The translations under genes were made by a program, and so were the position numbers. Positions 1 to 6,771 of a stretch of 33,830 nt of DNA are shown here, piece by piece (the stretch's first letter is position 1; each line of letters begins with the position of its first letter). Where the stretch lies: the NCBI GenBank assembly GCA_015485695.1, contig WFTB01000043.1, positions 1-33,830 of the forward strand. Direction: 5' to 3'. The notes under the pieces were generated by a model. The model ran no database searches. It worked only from the letters and a program-made list of their open reading frames with translations, and was not told the origin of the DNA. The DNA comes from Patescibacteria group bacterium. Its GTDB lineage: Bacteria > Patescibacteriota > Patescibacteriia > WFTA01 > S139-112.

Positions 1-504
1 ATAGACAATTGGATGGAATCGCTTCTTGAAACTCGACCGGCTGTTATTACTGTGCATGGACGCACCGCCAAGAACATGTCCAACGTTCCCGCCGATTGGG
101 AATCGATTGGACGCGCGGTAAAAATCGCTCAAGGAAGCGATACGCTTGTTATCGGCAATGGCGATGTGAAATCTTTGGAAGAAGCGCAAGAGAAAGTTGG
201 TCGGTACGGTGTTGACGGCGTAATGTTTGGTCGCGCGATATTCGGCAATCACTGGTTGTTTGACCGCAATAGAGCGAAACAACCGACAGCGAACGAAAAA
301 CTGGATGCGTTGGTCAGACATGCGGAGCTTTATGAAAAAACGTGGGCAAACAAACGAAACTTCGCGGCGCTTCGCAAGCACTTTAGAGCGTATACGACAA
401 ACATGACGGGAGGCAAACAGCTTCGTATAACTCTCATGGAAGCGAAGACGAGCGAAGAAATAAAGAGAATTATAATTGATTGGAGAAAAAGCAATGATCG
501 TTGA
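1..504 (+). CDS. dus: tRNA-dihydrouridine synthase, C-terminal part (partial at window start)
   Basis: The frame is open to base 1, so the gene begins upstream and only about 167 C-terminal residues are present. Dus enzymes are FMN-dependent and reduce uridines in the tRNA D-loop. The visible part carries the second half of the TIM barrel: 'VHGRTAKNMSN' (the conserved HGRT strand), 'VIGNGDV' (phosphate/FMN binding, normally IGNGD) and 'GVDGVMFGRAIFGNHWLF' (normally GVMIGRGALGNPW), followed by the helical tRNA-binding region with 'LRKHFRAY' (normally R-KH--WY). The catalytic cysteine lies in the missing N-terminal half. It ends in TGA, 52 nt before recQ on the same strand. The family call is firm; the subfamily (A, B or C) cannot be told from this part. 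The minus-strand ORF at 330-545 is a shadow. Confidence 0.9.
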   Translation: MDNWMESLLETRPAVITVHGRTAKNMSNVPADWESIGRAVKIAQGSDTLVIGNGDVKSLEEAQEKVGRYGVDGVMFGRAIFGNHWLFDRNRAKQPTANEKLDALVRHAELYEKTWANKRNFAALRKHFRAYTTNMTGGKQLRITLMEAKTSEEIKRIIIDWRKSNDR

Positions 505-556
505 ACGGAAAATTTCGCCAATGACGTTTTTTGAACTTGCCTCATTTTAATATTTC

Positions 557-2716
557 ATGAGTAATATCAATTTCGCGTTAAAGCGACATTTCGGATACGA
601 TACGTTTCGACCTCAACAAAGAGAGATTGTTTTGAACGTGCTTGATGGGAAAGATACGTTTGTTCTAATGCCGACCGGAAGCGGGAAGTCATTGTGTTAT
701 CAGTTGCCGGCGGTCGCGAGTGACGGGGTGGCGCTTGTTATTTCTCCTTTAATCGCGCTTATGAAAGACCAAGTTGATTCTCTGATTCAAAACGGCATTC
801 AAGCGGCGTACATAAATTCAACGCTTAACAAAGATGAAATAAGAACAATCATGACCGACGCCAAAAGCGGAATGCTCGATATACTATATGTCGCTCCGGA
901 GAGGCTTTCGATAAATGACTTTCAAGAGTTTTTACAATCGCTCAGCATCAGCTTGATTGCGATAGATGAAGCTCATTGCATCTCGGAGTGGGGGCATGAT
1001 TTCAGGCCCGAATATCGAAATCTTCGTCAATTCAAATCCATGTTCCCCGGCGTTCCGATTATTGCGCTTACCGCTACTGCGACAGAAAAAGTTCGAAAGG
1101 ATATAATCTATCAGCTATCACTCGATGACCCTGAGATTTTCATATCCGGTTTCAATAGAGAAAATCTAACACTGAACGTATATCCTAAAAAAAACGCTTA
1201 CGGCACAATCACCAAATTACTCGACAAATACAAAGGCGAATCGGCAATCATTTATTGTTTTTCTCGTAAAAACACGGAAGAATTGGCATATGATTTGGCA
1301 GAGGACGGATATTGCGCTCTTGCGTATCATGCGGGTCTTGACCCGGTGACGCGCAAGAAAAACCAAGAAGCGTTCGTCGCCGATCGTGTGGATATCATTG
1401 TCGCGACAATCGCGTTTGGCATGGGTATCGATAAGCCGGATGTCAGATTGGTTATTCATCACACATTACCGAAGTCTCTTGAAGGATATTATCAAGAGAT
1501 TGGGCGAGCCGGTCGTGACGGGTTGCCGGCGGAGTGTGTCATGCTGTATTCTTACGGCGATAAAACGAAACATGAGTATTTTTTTCGGGATATCAAAGAC
1601 AATAAAGAGCGTGACAACGCTCGCATTAAACTGCAACAGGTGATTGACTATGCTTCATTGCGATCATGTCGCAGAAAACACATTCTTGAGTATTTCGGTG
1701 AAAATTATGAGTCGGAAAATTGTGGCGGATGCGATATTTGCATGAATCCGTCCGAGATGTTTGACGCGACGGAGATTACACAGAAAATTTTATCAGCGTG
1801 TATTCGCACGGGCAACAGGTTCGGGAAGAATTATCTGATTGATATTTTAAAGGGGAAAAAGACCGACCAAGTATTGAGAAACAAACATCACGATTTGTCG
1901 GTTTTCGGTATCGTGTCCGATTATACTCGAGACCAATTAAAAGATATTGTTTCAATGCTTATTCCAACAGGGTACATGTCGATTCGCAAGGGAGAGTATC
2001 CGACACTTTCCGTCACGCGGAAAGCCGCGGAATGGCTTAACGATAAAAACGCAAAGATTGAATTGCCGAAAATAAAAGGAACGGTCATTGACGCATATCG
2101 GGAGGTTTCCGAGGAGTTTGGATTTGACGCCGGGCTTTTTGCAAAGTTGCGCGAACTTCGCAAAAACATTGCGAACGATAAAGGTGTTCCGCCGTTTATA
2201 GTTTTCGGTGATGTGTCACTTCGTGAAATGGCGCGATTTATGCCACAAACACGACAAGAATTCTCGCGAATATCAGGCGTTGGCTCTCAAAAACTGAAAC
2301 TGTTCGGAGACGCGTTTTTATCGGTTATAAGCAAATACCGCCAAGACAACGGAGTTTCGCCGATGTCGTTTCCAAGCATGCCTTCGGCTCGAACGCGAAT
2401 TAGAAAAGGCTCGGCTGGAGCTGATTCCAGATACCAAAAAACAAAAGAACTGTTAGAACAAAAAAAGTCGCTAAAAGATATCGCCGCCGCGCATGGATTC
2501 ACCGTCGGGACAATTCTAAGTCACATAGAAAGGCTCATCGCGGTGGGGGAGAAGCTTGATTTGGCGTATCTAATGCCGAATCAAAAAACCTTCGACGCAG
2601 TGTCAGAGGCATTAGATGTGTGTGGCGACGAAACTCTCGGACCTGTATTCAAACACCTCGACGAAAAATACTCGTATGACACCATTAAACTTGTGAGGTT
2701 GTTGAGGCGGTTTTAA
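557..2716 (+). CDS. recQ: ATP-dependent DNA helicase RecQ
   Basis: A 3'-5' superfamily-2 DNA helicase used in recombination and repair of stalled forks. All landmarks are present in 719 aa: Walker A 'PTGSGKS' (about 39-45), motif II 'IDEAH' (136-140) followed by the RecQ aromatic-rich loop 'CISEWGHDFRPEYRNL', motif III 'TATAT', and motif VI 'QEIGRAGRDG' (313-322). The RecQ zinc site has four cysteines (371, 389, 392, 395). A winged-helix RQC region, an HRDC domain (about 520-590) and a C-terminal 'helix-turn-helix 40' type domain ('KDIAAAHGFTVGTILSHIERL') follow. That matches the long domain order of many bacterial RecQ proteins. The start is the first in-frame ATG; no clear Shine-Dalgarno is seen, but an AT-rich 'TTTAAT' lies 5 nt upstream, as in other near-leaderless genes here. 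Ends in TAA; the next gene is convergent. Confidence 0.97.
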   Translation: MSNINFALKRHFGYDTFRPQQREIVLNVLDGKDTFVLMPTGSGKSLCYQLPAVASDGVALVISPLIALMKDQVDSLIQNGIQAAYINSTLNKDEIRTIMTDAKSGMLDILYVAPERLSINDFQEFLQSLSISLIAIDEAHCISEWGHDFRPEYRNLRQFKSMFPGVPIIALTATATEKVRKDIIYQLSLDDPEIFISGFNRENLTLNVYPKKNAYGTITKLLDKYKGESAIIYCFSRKNTEELAYDLAEDGYCALAYHAGLDPVTRKKNQEAFVADRVDIIVATIAFGMGIDKPDVRLVIHHTLPKSLEGYYQEIGRAGRDGLPAECVMLYSYGDKTKHEYFFRDIKDNKERDNARIKLQQVIDYASLRSCRRKHILEYFGENYESENCGGCDICMNPSEMFDATEITQKILSACIRTGNRFGKNYLIDILKGKKTDQVLRNKHHDLSVFGIVSDYTRDQLKDIVSMLIPTGYMSIRKGEYPTLSVTRKAAEWLNDKNAKIELPKIKGTVIDAYREVSEEFGFDAGLFAKLRELRKNIANDKGVPPFIVFGDVSLREMARFMPQTRQEFSRISGVGSQKLKLFGDAFLSVISKYRQDNGVSPMSFPSMPSARTRIRKGSAGADSRYQKTKELLEQKKSLKDIAAAHGFTVGTILSHIERLIAVGEKLDLAYLMPNQKTFDAVSEALDVCGDETLGPVFKHLDEKYSYDTIKLVRLLRRF

Positions 2717-2780
2717 GTCGTTGCGCGCTTGGTATCGGTTATTTGTGTTTTGGAAGTCTTTGAGATATTTGTCTCTCGTT

Positions 2781-3100
2781 TTACGAACGACCAGATTTGA
2801 TTGTTTCGAGTTCGAGTCGTTGTTTTATTATTGATTCTTTTATTCTTTCTATTTCTTTCAATAAAATCAAATCATCCTCCGTTAACCGGACGGAATGTGA
2901 CGTCACTTCGTTATCGGTATCTTGCGTAAATCTGTAATCCTCTAAAACTGCCGTGTTGTTTTGGCGCGGTGACGGAATCTGCTCTTGTAGTTTTGCGAGC
3001 AATCCTTGCAGTGCTAATTCATCGATTGCAATTCCCGCTTTCAGTTCTGCAATTTTTTTTTCATTTCTTTTTCTCTCTTGCGGTCGGGGTTTTCGAACAT
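2781..3100 (-). pseudogene. Small charged coiled-coil protein, reading frame broken at an A9 tract
   Basis: The ORF track shows 73 aa starting at a TTG (3002), but the coding signal extends upstream. On the minus strand an ATG at 3100 (or a GTG at 3121) opens 'MFENPDRKREKEMKKK', then nine consecutive A residues, then a stop after 'LQN'. One base re-read or one extra A in the tract gives 'MKKKIAELKAGIAIDELALQGLLAKLQEQIPSP' and continues in frame to the end of the tracked ORF, a coherent protein of about 106 aa. It is rich in Lys/Glu/Leu, with a C-terminal helix 'LLKEIERIKESIIKQRLELETIKS' that looks like a coiled coil. No family is recognised. The break may be a sequencing indel, transcriptional slippage, a -1 frameshift or true decay. 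It is convergent with recQ, 64 nt apart. Confidence 0.5.
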
Positions 3101-3160
3101 GTGTTTTCGTATTATGTTCACTTTATATTGATAAGTGAAACGACTTTTTTGTGTGATTTT

Positions 3161-3169
3161 ATTATACCA
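3161..3169 (-). promoter_or_regulatory. Extended -10 promoter candidate for the small minus-strand gene
   Basis: Read on the minus strand this is TGGTATAAT, a consensus extended -10. A transcript would start about 7 nt downstream and cover the GTG (3121) and ATG (3100) starts of the frameshifted small gene. No good -35 is seen, which is normal for extended -10 promoters. Confidence 0.4.
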
Positions 3170-3185
3170 TGGAATGTGCACGTTT

Positions 3186-3362
3186 TTAATCTTTTGTAAT
3201 TAATGCGTTGTTTAATGTTTGCGCGTTGTATTTATCAAGAACGGTTTTGAATAGGAATTCAGATTCGTATTCCATTGAATCATGTCCGGAAAAAGACATG
3301 AATGCATAACTCGTCTCGTATCGTTTCAATAGATCAATGCATGATATTGTATAGTCTTTCAA
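3186..3362 (-). CDS. Hypothetical small ORF (58 aa), possibly a gene remnant
   Basis: This minus-strand ORF is just below the size limit of the track. From a TTG at 3362 it reads 'MKDYTISCIDLLKRYETSYAF...' and continues 'MEYESEFLFKTVLDKYNAQTLNNALITKD' to a TAA. The composition is protein-like (balanced hydrophobic and charged residues, amphipathic C-terminal helix), but no family is recognised. An internal ATG at 3299 would give 37 aa. The upstream end abuts the first copy of the 28-bp repeat, whose sequence supplies the upstream in-frame stop. Given the debris around it, this may be the tail of a longer lost gene. Confidence 0.3.
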   Translation of the reverse strand: MKDYTISCIDLLKRYETSYAFMSFSGHDSMEYESEFLFKTVLDKYNAQTLNNALITKD

Positions 3363-3388
3363 TCTCTAATTCGCGCGAATAGGCGAAT
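3361..3388 (+). repeat. 28-bp direct repeat, copy 1
   Basis: Identical over 28 bases to 4013-4040. The core contains the perfect palindrome ATTCGCGCGAAT followed by AGGCGAAT. The two copies enclose a 624-bp block of gene fragments. Confidence 0.85.
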
Positions 3389-3395
3389 AGCGTAT

Positions 3396-3575
3396 TTATT
3401 CCACCGCCACGAACTTGCCATCCCGAATCGTCTTCATTTCAAAATTGGACCATTGGATTTGACCCTTTTTATTGAAGGATATGGTATCTGTCCCCACACC
3501 TTCTATCGATAGAGAGTCTAATGCGCTCTTAATCTCGGTTCCTTTACGCGCTCCTGCGCGAAATGCTTGCACGAC
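3396..3575 (-). pseudogene. C-terminal stub of an ABC transporter substrate-binding protein (LivJ-like)
   Basis: The minus strand, antisense to the tracked ORF at 3472-4005, encodes about 59 residues: '..GTEIKSALDSLSIEGVGTDTISFNKKGQ..' and a terminus 'MKTIRDGKFVAVE' followed by TAA. This is the typical end of periplasmic-binding fold type 1 proteins (branched-chain amino acid or amide binding), in which a short helix, 'G-TG-I-FD--G' and '---DGKFV-V' close the protein. Upstream of position 3575 the frame is closed by stops, so the other roughly 300 residues are missing. It is a remnant without start codon or function. It shows that this segment once carried, or received, transporter DNA. The call rests on recognisable end motifs. 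Confidence 0.6.
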
Positions 3576-4005
3576 TTATTTTTATAATCCGCACGAATGG
3601 TTTTTTATTGCGCACGAGTACGAGTCGAAAGCATATTTTGAGAGTATCGAATCATACGGAGTTGAACATTATACGGTAGTGGGATCTCGCTCCGACTTGG
3701 ATTTATGGTCAGAAAAAAAGCATCCTGAAAAAACTCTTCGCTACTACTGTTCACCCAAGCAACTCTTCAATCATCGTCTTTACCTCACCGCAATAGGTCA
3801 GTATTATATTCAGGTAAAAATTAGTGAAGAAATGGCGGTAAATATCGACAAACTGTTTCATGACACCAAATTTGATATTGATTCACAAGAACCCCCACAA
3901 CACGTCTCAGATTTCTTCAAACAAAAATCGCCATGCACCATGACGATTGAGAAAAACGCGGAAAAAGCGGAGAAATTCAAGCGGAAGATTGGGAGGTATT
4001 TTTAG
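3472..4005 (+). pseudogene. Chimeric ORF; real coding part probably only about 3576-4005
   Basis: The track gives 177 aa from a TTG, but the first 34 codons are the antisense of the substrate-binding-protein stub, so they are unlikely to be real protein. From about 3576 the composition becomes protein-like: 'YNPHEWFFIAHEYESKAYF', 'GVEHYTVVGSRSDLDLW', 'LYLTAIGQYYIQVKI' and a Lys-rich end 'KNAEKAEKFKRKIGRYF'. This resembles the ligand-sensing C-terminal half of regulator proteins seen in Patescibacteria (TrmB-like), but that is only an impression. The N-terminal half, which would hold any DNA-binding domain, is absent. No credible start codon or ribosome site lies at the junction. It is most likely a truncated gene fused by chance to unrelated DNA. 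Confidence 0.45.
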
Positions 4006-4012
4006 ATACCTT

Positions 4013-4040
4013 AATCTCTAATTCGCGCGAATAGGCGAAT
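4013..4040 (+). repeat. 28-bp direct repeat, copy 2
   Basis: Exact copy of 3361-3388. It sits 8 nt after the stop codon of the chimeric ORF and 183 nt before the leucine-dehydrogenase gene. Confidence 0.85.
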
Positions 4041-4052
4041 GGTGCTTTTGTT

Positions 4053-4154
4053 TCACGGTTGTACGACCGCAATACAGACGAAATATGTTGTGCCGGTATC
4101 GATTGGTGTTAATTTACATCCTTTCGTTGTTTGCGTATCGAATTTAACGTTAGT
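4053..4154 (-). other. Possible further gene remnant (33 codons)
   Basis: Between the second repeat and the next gene the minus strand is open for 33 codons, with 'TKGCKLTPIDTGTTYFVCIAVVQP' before a TGA. It has no start codon and is closed upstream by TAA. The pattern (Cys-bounded hydrophobic end) resembles the tail of a pilin-like or exported protein. It may be chance. Confidence 0.15.
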
Positions 4155-4198
4155 TTAACGGTTGTGGAATACTGCTGTTGCATTGTGGCTCGTATGGG

Positions 4199-4204
4199 TA
4201 TAAA
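4199..4204 (+). promoter_or_regulatory. Promoter candidate for the amino acid dehydrogenase gene
   Basis: TATAAA lies 18 nt before the TTG start, with TTGCAT 15 nt upstream as a weak -35 at short spacing. It is the only plausible promoter in the gap. Confidence 0.3.
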
Positions 4205-4222
4205 GTCCAAATGATGCGATAA

Positions 4223-5287
4223 TTGGAAATATTCGGAACGTATATGCATACACTATCGGAAATGATGTCAAAAAACCATGAACGAGTGTACTTTGGATAC
4301 GACAAAGCCTCGGGCTTGAAAGCGATTATAGCCGTTCATAGCACAGTCCTCGGTCCTGCTCTTGGCGGGACGCGAATGTGGGATTATTCCTCTGAGGAGC
4401 TTGCGTTGCAGGACGTATTGCGTCTTTCGCGTGGCATGACATACAAAGCGGCCATGGCGGGACTCGCGTTGGGAGGAGGGAAAGCGGTTATTATCGGCGA
4501 CTCGACAAAGGATAAAACAGATGACATGATGCGCGCTTTTGGGCGCATGGTTGAGGAACTGGACGGAAAATACATTACAGCGGAAGACGTCGGAACGACC
4601 GAACATGACATGAGCGTGATTTATTCTCAAACAAGACACGTAACCGGTATTCCCAAGTCGTTTGGCGGTAGTGGCGACCCGTCGCCCGTAACAGCGCGCG
4701 GTGTTTATCAAGGCATTCGCGCATGCGTAAAAGAATCGATGCGCGTGACATCGCTGGACGGTTTGAGGGTTGCGGTTCAAGGAATCGGCAATGTTGGTTG
4801 GTATTTGTGCGGATATTTGCACGCTCGCGGAGTTAAACTTTTTATAACGGACATAAATGAATATCGACTTCAAGCGGCGGTCAAGCAATTTGGCGCGACC
4901 GCGGTTGGACCGGATGAAATATATGACGCAGATGTCGATGTTTTTGCGCCGTGCGCTCTCGGCGCGGTTCTGAACGATAATACGGTTTCGCGAATTCGAG
5001 CGCGTATTGTTGCGGGCGGGGCGAACAATCAGCTTGCTCCGGATTTGGCGGACGATGCTCTGATGCGACGCGGCATTCTGTATGCTCCCGATTATGTCAT
5101 CAACGCCGGCGGTCTTATCAGCGCTTCAAGCGAAAAACTAAATCACAGCAATAGAGAAGTTCTGGAAAAGACTGACAATATATATTATACGCTTGAGCGT
5201 ATCTTTAAGTCCTCCGCCGTCGAAGGCGTGCCCACTCACATTATGTCGGATCGTCTTGCCGAACGGCGAATTCAAGGAGCGGTATGA
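4223..5287 (+). CDS. Leucine dehydrogenase-type amino acid dehydrogenase
   Basis: A member of the Glu/Leu/Phe/Val dehydrogenase family, NAD-dependent oxidative deamination of branched-chain amino acids in the cytoplasm. At 354 aa it matches the short Leu dehydrogenase class of Bacillus, not 410-450 aa glutamate dehydrogenases. Visible landmarks: 'SGLKAIIAVHSTVLGPALGGTRMWDY', 'MTYKAAMAGLALGGGKAVI' (substrate and catalytic lysines), 'ITAEDVGT', 'GSGDPSPVTARGVYQG', the dinucleotide fold 'VAVQGIGNVGWYLC', 'APCALGAVLND', 'GGANNQLA' and 'YAPDYVINAGGLI'. The TTG start gives 'MEIF', aligning with the usual '-LEIF' beginning, so it is preferred over the ATG at 4244. A terminator follows at once, so it is monocistronic. 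Such an enzyme is unexpected in a reduced Patescibacteria genome, and it lies next to gene debris, so transfer is possible. Confidence 0.92.
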   Translation: MEIFGTYMHTLSEMMSKNHERVYFGYDKASGLKAIIAVHSTVLGPALGGTRMWDYSSEELALQDVLRLSRGMTYKAAMAGLALGGGKAVIIGDSTKDKTDDMMRAFGRMVEELDGKYITAEDVGTTEHDMSVIYSQTRHVTGIPKSFGGSGDPSPVTARGVYQGIRACVKESMRVTSLDGLRVAVQGIGNVGWYLCGYLHARGVKLFITDINEYRLQAAVKQFGATAVGPDEIYDADVDVFAPCALGAVLNDNTVSRIRARIVAGGANNQLAPDLADDALMRRGILYAPDYVINAGGLISASSEKLNHSNREVLEKTDNIYYTLERIFKSSAVEGVPTHIMSDRLAERRIQGAV

Positions 5288-5313
5288 TGCATGTATTGTT
5301 ATGTATTTGTGAC

Positions 5314-5339
5314 AAAAACCGATGGAGTATCGGTTTTTT
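5314..5339 (+). terminator. Intrinsic terminator of the amino acid dehydrogenase gene
   Basis: AAAACCGAT, a 5-nt loop and ATCGGTTTTTT form a 10-bp hairpin with a T-run, 27 nt after the stop codon. Confidence 0.85.
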
Positions 5340-5353
5340 GTTTTTTGTATTAT

Positions 5354-5359
5354 TATAAT
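5354..5359 (+). promoter_or_regulatory. -10 box immediately before the CAP gene (leaderless start)
   Basis: A perfect TATAAT ends 5 nt before the ATG at 5365. Transcription would begin on or next to the A of the start codon, leaving no room for a ribosome-binding site. Confidence 0.6.
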
Positions 5360-5364
5360 GGTGT

Positions 5365-6645
5365 ATGAAAATTCACGAAATTTTTGGAAAAAGCATTATC
5401 TATGTCGTTTTCGGGACCGTTGTGTCGATAATGATAGCATATACGGCTTTTGCAATTGACATTTCAGATCGACTAAGCGGGCGAATCGTTCTTCAGGTGG
5501 AACGGGCGGGTCAGGCGTGGTATATAAATCCGGTTGACAAGAGGCGTTATTACATGGGAAGACCGAAGGACGCTTTTTCGCTTATGCGTGAATTGGGTCT
5601 TGGAATTTCCAATGATAATCTTGCGAAAATACCAATCGCGAATCAGGGCGCAAAATCGATAGACGTGAATTTGGCAAATAGACTCAAAGGGCGCATTTTG
5701 CTTCAGGTTGAGGATAAGGGTCAAGCTTGGTATGTGAATCCGGTTGACGGCAACAGGTATTATCTGGGTCGCCCAAAAGACGCTTTTTCAATAATGCGGA
5801 ATTTCGGTCTAGGAATAACTGACGATGACATTTCTCTGATAAGCGTTGCCAGAGGCGAGCCGGTCGAATTGAATTTGCAAGACGCCGATTTTAACTTGAA
5901 GCAAATAGGCAATCAGGAGGTAAGTTTGTCCGGTCCGCTTAAAATCGATGGAAGCGCTCCGATGGATTCCTATTTGACAAATACCGGAATTTTTTTGGAG
6001 ACAAATATGCGCAGGGTTGCCAATGAATTACCCGAATTCAGATACAGCAACGAATTGAGTAAAATGGCTCAGAAAAAAGTTGACGACATGATTGCCAACG
6101 GATATTTCGCTCATGTGTCTCCCGATGGAGTGGGCATAGAGGATTTGGCGCTTGATGTGGGGTACGATTATATTTCAATAGGAGAAAACCTCGCGCTCGG
6201 TAATGTGTTTACAGATGCTTCTCTTCTTGAAGGGTGGATGAACAGTCCGGGTCATCGGGCTAACATATTGAATGATAAGTTCAGCGAGCTTGGTGTAGCG
6301 TCGGCTCAGGGCGAGTATAACGGAACAACCGTTTGGTTCGCGGTTCAGGAATTCGGAAAGCCGATATCGGACTGTCCCGTCGTTGATGATACGCTTAATG
6401 ATAAAATTTCCGTGGAGCAAAAATCCATTGATAAATTGTCAGACATAATTTCGCAACAAAGAAAACGTCTCAACGATTACGCACCGTTGGATACCGGGAA
6501 TCCGGAAGAGGTGAGTGCTTATAATTCCGATGTGGCGACTTATAATTCTCTGGTCAATACATTTAATTCCCAACTGGAGTATTTGAAAAATTTGATTGAT
6601 GAATACAACTCTCAAGTAATCGCGTACACCGAATGCGCTGAATAG
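5365..6645 (+). CDS. Secreted CAP/SCP (YkwD-like) protein with twin N-terminal surface repeats
   Basis: 426 aa. An uncleaved anchor or signal segment 'IIYVVFGTVVSIMIAYTAFAI' starts at about residue 10. Two near-identical repeats of about 55 residues follow: 'GRIVLQVERAGQAWYINP...RRYYMGRPKDAFSLMRELGLGIS' and 'GRILLQVEDKGQAWYVNP...NRYYLGRPKDAFSIMRNFGLGIT', a module common in exported Patescibacteria proteins and of unknown role. Residues about 210-335 are a CAP domain with its marker motifs 'YFAHVSPDG', 'IGENLA' and 'WMNSPGHRANILN'. CAP proteins lacking enzymatic proof are thought to act at the cell wall or extracellularly. The last 70 residues are a predicted coiled coil ('SVEQKSIDKLSDIISQQRKRL'). 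The ATG is fixed by the adjacent -10 box. Confidence 0.9.
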   Translation: MKIHEIFGKSIIYVVFGTVVSIMIAYTAFAIDISDRLSGRIVLQVERAGQAWYINPVDKRRYYMGRPKDAFSLMRELGLGISNDNLAKIPIANQGAKSIDVNLANRLKGRILLQVEDKGQAWYVNPVDGNRYYLGRPKDAFSIMRNFGLGITDDDISLISVARGEPVELNLQDADFNLKQIGNQEVSLSGPLKIDGSAPMDSYLTNTGIFLETNMRRVANELPEFRYSNELSKMAQKKVDDMIANGYFAHVSPDGVGIEDLALDVGYDYISIGENLALGNVFTDASLLEGWMNSPGHRANILNDKFSELGVASAQGEYNGTTVWFAVQEFGKPISDCPVVDDTLNDKISVEQKSIDKLSDIISQQRKRLNDYAPLDTGNPEEVSAYNSDVATYNSLVNTFNSQLEYLKNLIDEYNSQVIAYTECAE

Positions 6646-6756
6646 ATATATCGGCTTCGACTATAAATTACGCTTTAACCTTCGACTGGCTTTTCGGATT
6701 AAATGAAAACAGATTAACATTTGGGTCGTAGACGGCTTTTTGTTTTGTCGTATATT

Positions 6757-6765
6757 TGGTATACT
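6757..6765 (+). promoter_or_regulatory. Extended -10 box immediately before the AI-2E transporter gene (leaderless start)
   Basis: TGGTATACT ends 6 nt before the ATG at 6772, so the transcript starts at or within a base or two of the start codon. This decides the start: the 17 extra codons in the ORF track (TTG at 6721) are promoter sequence. Confidence 0.6.
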
Positions 6766-6771
6766 TCGCGT

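Noticed and set aside
3361-4040. CRISPR reading of the 28-bp direct repeats
   Set aside because: Only two copies, spaced by 624 nt rather than 30-40 nt, and the interval holds gene fragments.
6721-6771. TTG start for the AI-2E gene at 6721
   Set aside because: The extra 17 codons contain the extended -10 box TGGTATACT, and the ATG at 6772 gives a normal N-terminus.
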